This document shows positions 11,701 through 21,200 of a stretch of 64,000 nt of DNA, piece by piece (position 1 is the first letter of the stretch; every line of letters begins with the position of its first letter). The DNA is from Perkinsus marinus ATCC 50983. Lineage: Eukaryota > Perkinsozoa > Perkinsida > Perkinsidae. The translations under genes and the position numbers were made by a program. The notes under the pieces were generated by a model that was not told where the DNA came from, did no database searches, and was given only the letters and a program-made list of their open reading frames with translations. The stretch is taken from NCBI RefSeq assembly GCF_000006405.1, contig NW_003210828.1, positions 41,861 to 105,860 of the forward strand. Reading direction: 5' to 3'.

Positions 11701-13269
11701 GACCCGGAAGTAAGCTCATTCACTCGTTCGGCAGTAGAACTTTTTTTAGATGTTTTCCTGTAACCGTGAATTTAATAACCAGTCTTCCACAGATGGCAGA
11801 TCTCTGTGTGCGACATGTATCTTCATACGATCGAATCGAGCGGAATGGTGAAGCTGATGGCCGAGGCATGCGGCCTATTCATCTGTATATCGAAGAATCA
11901 CGATACGTGTACGTTAATGAGCGAATCGTCCTCGGGTTTTATCGTTGAGTTTCAGGTCCACAAGCGATACAGACTGGGGCATTCGTATGATGCTTGACTG
12001 GGAGTGGTTTCCTTGTTCGTGGCTAGTCAACTATGCCGAGAAAAGCCTGCCTACCGTAATTCACCAGCTCTTCGACCGGAAAGCACATCGCCAATGGGCG
12101 AATGAATATTTCCCTGGTAGGGAGTGAACTCAATGAAAATGGTGCTTGTGAGTGATGTATGTTTCTCTGTTGTTTTCTGACGTTCCACTACTCTGTTGCT
12201 GTTGTGTTTCTGGGATCATGAAACACGCAGACTGTGTAACATCAATCGTTCTATGAACATCGGACGGCCGAAAGCAGTCGCAGACGCAATCACGGCTCTG
12301 CCGATTCCTAAAAACTGGATTGGAGTGGGAGCTCAAGTGAATCAAGTAAGCTCATGGATGAGGTAGTTGTGGCACAGTCCCTCAGATACAGTTTGTTAAC
12401 CGCTATCTGCGACGACATTTCCGGGAAGGTCCCGAGAACCTCAGTGAGACCTCCCTGCGATGTATCGGCATAAGCCCCACAGCTCAAGCTATACGCGTGG
12501 GGAAGACACCTTTGAAACCGAGTACTTAATTCTGCTGTCAGGCCCCCGCCAGAGTAAATTGCAAGCTGGTTGATTCACATAGTGCAACCTTGTTGGGTGT
12601 GACACCGATGAGAGATCTCCAATACCATACACGGGATGAAGTCCAGAAGGTGAGTGTCTAACAATTTATTAGGTATACTCAACTAACTGCGTCTCCGTTG
12701 TAGGCTTTGGGTCACGGTTCGATCCCAGGAACGAATGATCCATCCCTGAGGATCTACCATTTGCTCCCAATAACTTTTCCAGCACATGAATCAGTAAGCC
12801 CTTCTAAAATCATAATGCGATGTGTGACATGCTGTTCTATTCAAGCTGTGGACCTCACCCGATCCTTTGGTCACTGATGTGATCAAAGTATCGCGATCCA
12901 CGGAGCCTCATCGACTTGGAACTCTCATATACAATCGTTGCAGAGATGGCGAGGAAGATATCACCGTTGTCGCTAGAGGTGACATAGCGCTCGCTATGGC
13001 TGTCAGGTATTGGAGCTGCACGATTTGCGTACAAGTCGAAAGAAACTCTTCAATGTTGCTTCAGATCCATCGCCAAAGCGGCTGCGAAGCTGGTATCGTT
13101 TGAAGCAAAACGGCTTGTGGCGATACCTGTAACGCTCAAACCGAAATCTTTCCAAGAACTGCAGATTTCAATTCGATGGATAGAACTTCCACCAAGCTCA
13201 ACCAAGTTGACGGAGGAGCTTCTCAGCGGGGGAAAGAGTATTTCTGACGTTGCAACTCGAAGTTCATGA
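6640..13269 (+). CDS. NRPS-like protein: adenylation, membrane segment, carrier, condensation
   Basis: A large multi-exon gene whose parts, in order, are those of a nonribosomal peptide synthetase-like enzyme. Exon 1 (MVQRGWLDSFNHWFHH) leads to IGYCDLYKTAYECGVMIR and FPRGVVALNIPRGIDW. A clean 36-nt intron (6975-7010) is followed by LALRRYLACLLAGIPTV. Later come the A8-like GREGDLIKVGGA (8387-8422), the A10-like TNSVTGKVLKSEL with its catalytic-type Lys (about 8672), hydrophobic membrane segments (8829-9350), a carrier-like LIELSSLSIVIL, and a condensation domain with THLFADG (10993-11013). The last exon ends at 13269. Adenylation should activate an acyl or amino acid, the carrier hold it, and the condensation domain transfer it. 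The substrate is unknown. The last exon join near 13007 needs a 1-nt adjustment that I cannot explain: a missed micro-exon, a sequencing error or a real frameshift. Two adjacent genes remain possible but the carrier-to-condensation join is clean. Confidence 0.78.
8829..9350 (+). other. Multi-pass membrane segment inside the NRPS-like gene
   Basis: One open stretch holds two clear hydrophobic helices (VPLHILIIFSISILASICW and VRLILSILAALMVYYPLL) and two or more weaker ones (WAEVCLSLLLWL; MFLLVILLKIF), followed by an aromatic-rich amphipathic part and a basic stretch. It lies between the adenylation and carrier domains. A glycine-rich tail, readable in another frame at about 9490-9570 (IRNVGFGRATVNGDG), could be a hexapeptide-type beta-helix piece, but that is weak. 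Four passes is my estimate by eye. Confidence 0.65.
9920..10215 (+). other. Carrier (acyl/peptidyl carrier-like) domain of the NRPS-like gene
   Basis: The reading VRGQIVRMLSSLNGG, then GGRLIELSSLSIVIL, then GRISQKWNIK, joined across a 54-nt intron (10106-10159) to LSPREVMSLPTVGDLVDEV, reproduces the four-helix carrier pattern, including the LSPREV...PTV...L tail. A Ser in ELSSLS sits where the phosphopantetheine Ser would be. The usual G-x-D/H-S is diverged to L-S-S-L, so whether it is modified is open. Confidence 0.7.
10280..13269 (+). other. Condensation-like domain of the NRPS-like gene
   Basis: Motifs in condensation-domain order: LADIKKALGLLVDR joined by an 88-nt intron (10429-10516) to HAVFRSYPLD, the R-H-x-x-x-R start motif; VYVRFTHLFADGFC (10975-11022), the HHxxxDG equivalent with the catalytic second His kept and the first replaced by Thr; GLAAIAKELRVPTEVVILA (about 11335-11390); GFFAEYADLGLIPCDF (about 11541-11590), the family's GFFVNT-like motif; and a C-terminal part with RDGEEDITVVARGDIALAMA. 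Confidence 0.75.
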
Positions 13270-13650
13270 TATGCGCGGAGTGTGTTTCTGATTACCCCCA
13301 TTTGCTTAGTTCTGATAAATTCACAAAATGTGTATACCAGCACCAAGCGTGGGCTTTTCAGACTGAATGAACTCCCCAATTCCCTAGTCCCCAGTTTCTC
13401 TGATTGGAAAAACAAAACTTGATCGCATCTTTGCACTGAAATCAATATCTTTCTATCTCCACCCAAGTATCGCTCCTATGCTTCGAGAAATACGGCCGGG
13501 ATATATATGCCATTTCAATGAGAATATCAGGCTAGGAGAATATGCCCAAAATCAAGCCAGTGATAGAGAGAAACAACATTTTTCCACATGGCGGTGCCAA
13601 AATGAGTACCGTGACACGAAAAATACGAAGCACTTGCAGTGTTGTACAGT

Positions 13651-14240
13651 TCACGCTCGCAAAGTTCTCCTTCGCTTGGTCGATGCCGATGCTTCCCGTG
13701 ACGCCTTACTGCACGCAATGCCTTGGCGGCGCAAGAGCTCTGCCCTGTGAAGAACACCAGTTACAGAGAGTTGACATCGAGTACGGCCCATACAGCTGTT
13801 GGAGCTCTTGACTCTGCTGTACAATGGCTTGCCGCAATCTCTCGACATGTGTCTTCACCCGATCATACTTCTTCTGGATCTGCTGGGATTGCACACGAGC
13901 CTGATGAGTTACATCGACACAAACCGATCAATCAGGCACGCCTACTTCCTCCGCTCTCTTGGTGTATTCTCTTGACGCTTCCGAGATCTTCGCTTGTGCA
14001 ACTGGATATGTGACATCCCTATGAGTACCTTCGTAGTGGATGCTACCACTACGTTTTCTTGGTATCATTGTTTTGCTGGCCTCTACACGAATCTGTTCGG
14101 AGCGGAACTCGAAGGTTTCGAGTAGGGTGTGTGCCAGTGTCATAGGGGAGTGGCCCAACAAAGGGTTCCGCGTAACGACCTAAATGCTGACTCCAACGCA
14201 CACTCGGTAGCTCGTACTGGCGCGTGAACATCAATTGGCA
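13651..14240 (-). CDS. Coiled-coil protein, function unknown
   Basis: Two minus-strand exons are convincing. The first (about 14160-13935) has LLGHSPMTLAHTLLETFEF and a hydrophilic, charged end AKISEASREYTKRAEEVGV. The second (about 13894-13790) is an alpha-helical coiled coil, QIQKKYDRVKTHVERLRQAI then QQSQELQQLYG. A short intron leads to a basic C-terminus AELLRRQGIACSKASREAS ending at 13651. The start may be MFTRQYELPSVRW near 14232, or further upstream. I do not recognise the family. Converging with the NRPS-like gene, its 3' end lies about 380 bp from that gene's stop. The overlapping plus ORFs read as shadows of the coiled coil. Confidence 0.5.
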
Positions 14241-14359
14241 AGGACAATGAGTTCAAAGCTAGTGGCGACACCCCTGTTCGCGTATTACATACTGGGCATA
14301 CGCGACCAGACCTTAACATGAAGTATGTGTGTAATTGAGGACCGCTGGAGCCATCTCAC

Positions 14360-14515
14360 TTGAACCATCTAATGGCATGCGCCTTGCAAAATACATGAGG
14401 ACATTTCGAACACTTGTACGCCACACTCCGGTCGGATACGGTGTTCGGTTGGTCCAGACAGTAGTCCTCAGAGTTATCAGCAAGTGTGCAACGGCATGTC
14501 GCATCATTGCCTGGT
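14360..14515 (-). CDS. Possible cysteine-rich exon
   Basis: In one minus-strand frame this stretch reads NDATCRCTLADN then AYKCSKCPHVFCKAHAIRW and ends at a GTGAG donor. Spacing CxxC...C...H resembles a zinc-binding module. It may be an upstream exon of the coiled-coil gene at 13.65-14.24 kb or a separate short gene. The neighbouring stretch 14520-14750 shows nothing recognisable. Confidence 0.25.
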
Positions 14516-14751
14516 AGGGATATTGCAGGGGTACGACTAGTGGATCTTACAGCGAAGAACGAATTCTTCGTCTGTGGTCATGTCGGAATCGGCCCAGCAC
14601 CAAGCGCTCAAATCTGTTATTCTTGTAATATTGACTAAGACAACACAATTCTGAGTGAAGGTGAAAGTATCACATAATAAGTAACCAATAAACGACGTAA
14701 TAAATGATACGCAATTGTGATGCAATATTACAGCGCATTCAATAATCGTCT

Positions 14752-16140
14752 TCAGACATCAATATCTTCAACAATCATAACCGCATTATCGCTAAGACAG
14801 TGAGCGCTCGGTATCGTACGAGAAGATCTCACGAAATCCCTCTTGACCTCAGTCGTGATTCGCCTGGAATCCCCAGTCGACGATTTCCGAGGTTTTGGTC
14901 GAACAGGAGAGGAATCTACGATCTCTACACAGTCGCTATCACTGGAATCCTCTTCGCTCTCGTCAAGGTCCACTACTGGTACTTCACTGATGGAATCATC
15001 ACTGCTATCACATGATTGTACCTCTACGGTGAACAAGACGTCTGGCTCAGAGAACTCGATTTCCACACCAGGATCAGCACAAGCTGCTCCAAAGGAATCC
15101 CAATTAAAGGAGAGATTGTGAGCCTTAAGCGCTTTGTAGAACACATCGAAATCATCCTCGTTGCCCGAGGCTGCCGCACAGAGCAAGGAGTAACCAAACT
15201 GGCGATGCTCGGAGATGGACTCATCAACCCTGGCGCCTAGTGCATGAACAGCAAGTGATATCGCCGACCGACACTTCATATCGCACACCAAGCAGTAGAG
15301 AGTATCCACACTGTTGCCTGTGGTCTCTGAAAGCCGGCCAATTAGCTGAGGATGAGTAGCATCAGTTGGATTGGTTGGGTTAACTACGATCTCGGTTAGA
15401 TGCAGAATACAAGCATCCCTAGTAGGGAAGCAGGCACTGCATTCGCACACGATAGTGTCGGCAGAGAGATTCCTTAGCACCACATGATCCTCCCCCTCAA
15501 AATGTGTGATTTGGAAGTGTTTGGGATAAAGAGTGAGTATACTCCTGAGTCTATCGGGATTATTTTGAACCTTGTGTGCAGCCAGCCAGAGAGGCATCTG
15601 GTCTTGGCCGGTCGCCCGAATCAGCCGTACCAAACCTTGTAGTAGTTTCTCCCGCACTGCTATGTCGCCCATTAGTTCACGACCACTTCTCTTTTTCTGA
15701 CGTCGTGATCGTCGATGATGCTTCTCTTTCACTCGCTGCTCGCGCTCATCATCCCGCAGTCCTGAAGGAACAACGTCTAACGACAGCCGACGCAGCTACC
15801 TCATGCTGGCAGAGACCTCACCTTCTTTATCTTTCCGGCGGTATACCGCTATGGGCGCGGCAACTCCCTCATTGGTCTTACCCAGTGAGCCCTCGCCAGA
15901 GTACCCGTTTTTACATAACAGACGGAAACCAACGCCATACCTAGGCGATCCGATGATGATCAAATAGCTGGACAGAACGATATCCGAGGCTCACGTTTTG
16001 TTCATCTGATCTGTGCTCATCGTGTCCATGTAATCCTCTTGCTTCTTGCTCGCGTCCCCAGCTGTCGAACTCGAGACCCCGGAAACTGAACGAGATGAAG
16101 ATAGAGTGTCCGGATGGAGCACTCCCGCTCGACGGAACAT
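14752..16140 (-). CDS. G-patch domain protein
   Basis: The start at 16140 gives MFRRAGVLHPDTLSSSRS; an in-frame ATG at 16200 is an alternative. The first exon ends DYMDTMSTDQMNK. A 54-nt GTGAGC...CCTAG intron joins to YGVGFRLLCKNGYSGEGSLG, followed by KTNEGVAAPIAVYRRKDKEG. That is a G-patch, the glycine-rich module that binds and activates DEAH-box helicases in splicing and ribosome assembly. Further introns lead to LRDDEREQRVKEKHH, a basic stretch, and a 326-codon last exon. That exon has scattered Cys pairs (CLVCDMKCRSAISLAVH, C2H2-like but irregular), PLWLAAHKV suggestive of one ankyrin-like repeat, and an acidic Ser/Asp-rich tail. The DYM segment before the G-patch recalls GPATCH11 but the C-terminus does not, so I give no symbol. 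Confidence 0.75.
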
Positions 16141-16264
16141 GGCTCCATTCAATAAAGATAACTGCAGGATAGACTGACCACTGATATGGGTATTGAACAC
16201 GAAAGCCCTAAAGCTTCAGTTGGGACAGTGAAGAGTCATGCATGATACACAGATTCAGTCGATA

Positions 16265-17407
16265 TCATCTACCAGCCAAGAGCATACTAACTTCGAGAGA
16301 CTTCACAGCAGGGTCAAAGATAGTGTTTGACGAGTTACGCCCCCGGACATCAACCACAACATCAGCGCCACCAACAAGAGTGAGGATAATATCGCGAACT
16401 AGCCGTAGCATCCCAATGCTTGCTGAGAATACAATCTCAGCAGCAACGCTACTATTCTGGCCTGCAGTGAGAGGAACATCACCGGCTGTCTTGAACATAC
16501 CAATCTGGCTTCCACTGTACATGATGTCTCCGAAGATCTGACCAACGTCCCGCACGGTTACAACAGAGGGATTGTAGACCTTGAGGGTCGCTAGGAATCT
16601 TGCCTTGCCTCTGACGACATCGCCAAGGGAAGTAATCAGATCAAGATCGACCATAGACGGACGTGCTCCCTCGAAATTGTTGAGCCCTTCAAATGTCATG
16701 TTCTTATCCAAGTTCAGACCAGAAAACTTGATCCCAAAACTTTTCGCTACAATGTCAGCTTTTACCCTCATAGTGACCTGATCTCTGGAGATTATACCGG
16801 CTGAGAAACGATCGAATTCACTACGATTAGAGACCATTACGACAACAGTCTCATTGACAACAGTATGGGAGCTCGCCTTCACCTTTACCGCGGGCATGGA
16901 CGAATACCCAAGGTCAGCTTCATCAGTCGAGAATGATGCAGTGAATGGCTCGACCGTCACACCAAAGATCAAAGGATTGTAGAGAGTAGAAACAAGTATG
17001 GTGTCCAAGCAGAAGGAGGCACTGGCAGCACAGTCCTTGATATTCTCCCCTACAATATCCATTCTATTCACAGAAAATTCCGAGTCGTTTAGCGCCGCTT
17101 CGGCAAGGATGGGAGCAAGAATGAGAATGAATAGAACCAATACCAGGAATACCATCGCAAACATAAGACAGCAAACACAGCATGCACATCGCTTGCTTAG
17201 CCGACAACACCAACATGCTTTCGGCGTCATCAACAAGGGCTCTCCGCTGTTCAGCTGATATACCGGTTGAGCTCGGATTGGATCTTCTCTGCCATAAACA
17301 ACATAGGTCGAGTTCATAAAGACAGATGGCTGCAAGGTAATCCTACTACAATAGAACAGGGAACTGGGAGCTCCAACCAAATACATATGAGTTGTCAACA
17401 TGCGCAA
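16265..17407 (-). CDS. Membrane-anchored LEA14/DUF3712-like protein
   Basis: A single 380-codon frame. A Met about 32 residues in (MNSTYVVYGRED) is a likelier start than the first. A Cys-rich cytosolic stretch (CWCCRLSKRCACCVCC, possible palmitoylation) precedes one strong membrane helix (MVFLVLVLFILILAPIL). The remaining ~270 residues are beta-rich with many N-x-S/T sites, and contain LYNPLIFGVTVEPFTASF and KVYNPSVVTVRDVGQIFGD. The repeated N-P-x-x-x-x-V pattern is that of the LEA_2/DUF3712 fold seen in many protist and fungal type II membrane proteins. Expected location: plasma membrane or secretory pathway, C-terminus outside. No enzymatic function is implied. It appears intronless, unlike its neighbours. 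Confidence 0.75.
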   Translation of the reverse strand: MRMLTTHMYLVGAPSSLFYCSRITLQPSVFMNSTYVVYGREDPIRAQPVYQLNSGEPLLMTPKACWCCRLSKRCACCVCCLMFAMVFLVLVLFILILAPILAEAALNDSEFSVNRMDIVGENIKDCAASASFCLDTILVSTLYNPLIFGVTVEPFTASFSTDEADLGYSSMPAVKVKASSHTVVNETVVVMVSNRSEFDRFSAGIISRDQVTMRVKADIVAKSFGIKFSGLNLDKNMTFEGLNNFEGARPSMVDLDLITSLGDVVRGKARFLATLKVYNPSVVTVRDVGQIFGDIMYSGSQIGMFKTAGDVPLTAGQNSSVAAEIVFSASIGMLRLVRDIILTLVGGADVVVDVRGRNSSNTIFDPAVKSLEVSMLLAGR

Positions 17408-17449
17408 TCATCGCATGGTAAGGCAAACTGAAACGAATCTAGATTTGAT

Positions 17450-18210
17450 TCAAGAATATAGTCTGATCAAAGTAGCAGCTATCAACATGTGGAAGTCGGT
17501 TGACTTGAAGATGTTGATCCAGGCTGGGCCCGAGGTCTGTGCATAGCCCTTGAGGGTGATTAAAAGACCTTCATCACCGTAAGAGGTTACATTAATAAAC
17601 TTCAACCTGCCGAGATACGTCGCGTAGTAAAGGGTGCCCGTTCCCGATTTGAAGGCTGCATCGAAGAACTACGGCCGATAGTCGCGGAGGGTGTTGGAGC
17701 CTTTGGCAGTACCCTCCTTGGCGAGCTCCATATAGTTCAGCGCCATCTACCAACTTTTGCTTTCGAGGTCAGACCCCTCGCTACAAGGCCAATGAAATGT
17801 TCAGTGATGATGACGGATTGGAGTACCACAGCTCCACAGAGACTAGAAAGACCATACAACCGCAATGGGGAAGATCTTTATAGACGTTCTTTTCGAACTT
17901 GATATATTTTTGCTGTCTTGCTGGGCTTGAGCTCATAACATTTGTTCCCAGTATGCAATTCATGCCCCATGCGGTGCCTTTCTTCCCGAGATCCCACCCG
18001 TTCTAAGTTTTGCTCCTAGACCTTCGAAACTTCCTCATGCTTGTGGTTGAAAGTTTCTCGCCATCCAACTCATCTGCATTGAGCCTCTTGCGCAGCTGTA
18101 CTGTGATATATCATGGGCTTGGATCTTATAATGGAGATTGGCTCCGACTTGAAACATCGTCGGGCGATGATAAACTACAGAAACGAAGACGACGGTTAAA
18201 TCAACATTAG
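17450..18210 (-). CDS. Unassigned gene, C-terminal exon readable
   Basis: The last exon reads GTLYYATYLGRLKFINVTSY then GLLITLKGYAQTSGPAWINI and stops at 17450. Upstream pieces in other frames include MALNYMELAKE (about 17745), VMSSSPARQQKYIKFEKNVY (about 17935) and LRKRLNADELDGEKLS (about 18085). They lie in order on the minus strand with short GT/AG gaps. I do not recognise a family, and the number of exons is uncertain. Confidence 0.4.
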
Positions 18211-18251
18211 GACGGAATGCATCGAGAAGCTGCCCGTATGTGAACGAAAGA

Positions 18252-21200
18252 TCAGACCCCAGATGATGAAAATTCCACAGTCATATATCGTTGCAAGCAC
18301 GAGTTCTGATAGCCGCTCAGCCCCTCACCCAAGTACTCAGACGCGCTAGTTCTGGCGGAGGATTAGCGAAGAAACGACCTACTGAGGCAGCAAATCCCAT
18401 CATCCCATTACATCACCCCAGGACTACCATCAATGCCACGCAAGGCCTGCTTCACACTGCCAGGAACGTCTGTTACCGAAGGGGCATAATCAGCATGCCC
18501 AGGCAACTCGGTGGAATGGAGCCTTGCGAAGGCAACTTCATATCTATTTGAATGGCGTATGAAATCGAGCAGTGGATTCAACAGTCGTATCACTCTCGGT
18601 CTTCAGCCTCATCTTGATCGTCATCTTCGTCATCATTGAGCCTAGGATTGAGCAACGAATTCCCCGGCTGCTGCTCTTGTTCGTTAAAGCCCAGGAGCTC
18701 AGAGATGCCCATGAGAACCTGCATCGATCGGTAGCCGCATAGCAAACTGACTAACAACGGCTCACGGCGTGCATCATCTCTCCATTACTCTGGACGGTTG
18801 AGTCACTCACGAACTTGACCGCAGAAAGTGAGCAAACCTATTCACAAACTCGTATGAAAAAAGCAAGCTGAATAACTACATACCTTCTTGTTCTCCTTGC
18901 TACCCATATTCCCCTTAAAAGCAGGCATCCACAGTGACTTAACAACCATAACAGACAATCCAGCCTGTATCTGCTCCAGCGTTGTAAGCAACATCTTAGT
19001 GCCATCCGGGACACAGTATCTGCGAGAAACATAATCCTTAGCACTTCGAGAAGTGGTGCTATAGTGATAGGATGATCGTGCACTTACACAAACACACTGA
19101 GGGTAATCGCAAATCTCCGGGTCAAAGCAGCCGTGCTTTTCTTTTGCAGTTTCGTCAGGAATACCGTGAATACACTAGCTAAGGAGCTGAGGGAACGCCA
19201 CGTTTTGACGCTAAGTGAAGCGCATTTGCGACCGCCTTACTCCTTATAAACACCAAACGGCAGATATCGGAACATTGCTGCAATAAGGTCAAACGCCTGC
19301 ATCTCGATCTTCCGATGATTGAGAACCTACTTTACAGCATCACTTCACCCACTATCGTTTCAGCTACATATTGGAATCGGAGGAGAATAGTCTGCAAGTT
19401 ACGGGTGATCTGTTCCCCGAACTGCGCATTCTCTTTGAAATACCTGAATTTGAGGATCCTGACAGTACAGCTGTTGTACTGATATTACGAGGTTAAAAGC
19501 CTTATCAAGCCAGGTACGTTAGCGACGGTCCTCCACAGGCTATCAGTGAGCAACCTGCAAACATCAGCCTGAGCCTACATAAACCGAGAAGCCCGGCGTA
19601 CACTACCGATCAAACAAGGCGCCATATATCTGCGGTCCTGCTGCGGAGGTAGAGCTGTCTCCAGAATCAAGAAGCAAACCGAGTATTTGGAAACAGTATC
19701 TAAGCATCACCCACTCCCTCAGTATCCCCATCCACCCAGCTCAGAGATGCGCAGGATTGCTATACCCAGTGTGTGGACCTCAGATGAAGCGTGGAGGATA
19801 TGCAATAATATTACGGAATGAAGTCCGCAACATTCTGTTCCAGGATGAAGCTGATGACGGGTAGCAACGCCGATTCGACCTCACCATGTTGAGCAGGGGC
19901 AAACTGCAGCACAGTATGCACCTGATGACAATCAGTCACTCACCACGGTCTTATGTGCGTGTTTTTACAATAGAAGCAATCGCCTCGAAGAGATAGTGGT
20001 TGAAAACCGCATCGCTGGGGTTTGCGGCAACCACACGGAGTATCTGATGGACTGATCGAGAGAGCCCAATAAAGCAGGATGTAGAGAAGAAATACGGTCG
20101 GCCAGGCAACAGCACCAGTTCCCAAGTCCTAACTAGTACCGTTGCTAACTGCCTTAACGTTGGCAATGCAATACTGAGTGCTCCTTCTCTGAAGGTCGAG
20201 AATACACCTGTTGAGTGACGAGGAACATAAGGCCAAGCTGAGGGATTGGCAAGCTGCACCACTCACGCATGACAAGTTTCATCTCGTACGCAGATTGGCT
20301 GCCGCCTGCAGCTAGTATTTGAAGACAGGGTTCGACAGTTGGCAGTATCTAAATAAAGACGCGCTCCGTCAATCGAACGGGGATTCATCCCACCGTTCTA
20401 CATGCTGTTTGAGTGATTCCAGAGGTATTTTGTGTTGTTTACTAGGTCCTTTGAGAAGCAGGAGAACAGTCAAGCAGTGCGCAGCGTATGTATGGAGTAC
20501 CTTGCAGAGGGAACATGATCAACACGACCAAGCTCGCGATAGCTAGAATCCGAGAAATGGTCACTCGGTTTGTCTACGACGTGCTATGTGATGAACATTA
20601 CAGTAACAGGTGTTCGAATATGGTTCGCTATGAGCGGGAGTGCACGACTAAGTTGCTCGGCAGGAAGGTGATGTCGAAATACTGCGATATACCTAAACGA
20701 GGCGGCACAAACTCGAAACTATGGATAAGATGGGCCACTCAGTCTTCAGTACTTGAGAATGCTGGCTCTCAATACCGCACGACTAGCCTCCCTTTCCGAA
20801 GGTATTGCTTGAGAGAGCTCGGGCAACAACTGCTGCTCGAAGAAGGCGGATACATCGACAGCTGAGTTGACTATCGATACTCCTTTGCTTCTCGTCTAAT
20901 AGTACACGCGATGAGGGCCATGACCATGAGAGCATGGGCCCCCATACCTGAGCCTTCGTCGCAGTTGCAATAATCAAGTACACACAGGCATCCCTCGCTC
21001 TCCAAGCATCCTCTGTCGTAGAAGATCCAACCGATTGTAGGAGCATTTGAACATAACGGACGAGGATATCCGTCACCTGAATCCATGGATCACAGACTCA
21101 AGCGAAACCCGATCCAGGGTCAAGCCAATACGGCCACGAGCAACGGTTGGTAGGTGAATGCTTGAAATACCAAATAAACTAACATGAAGCTTACATACCC

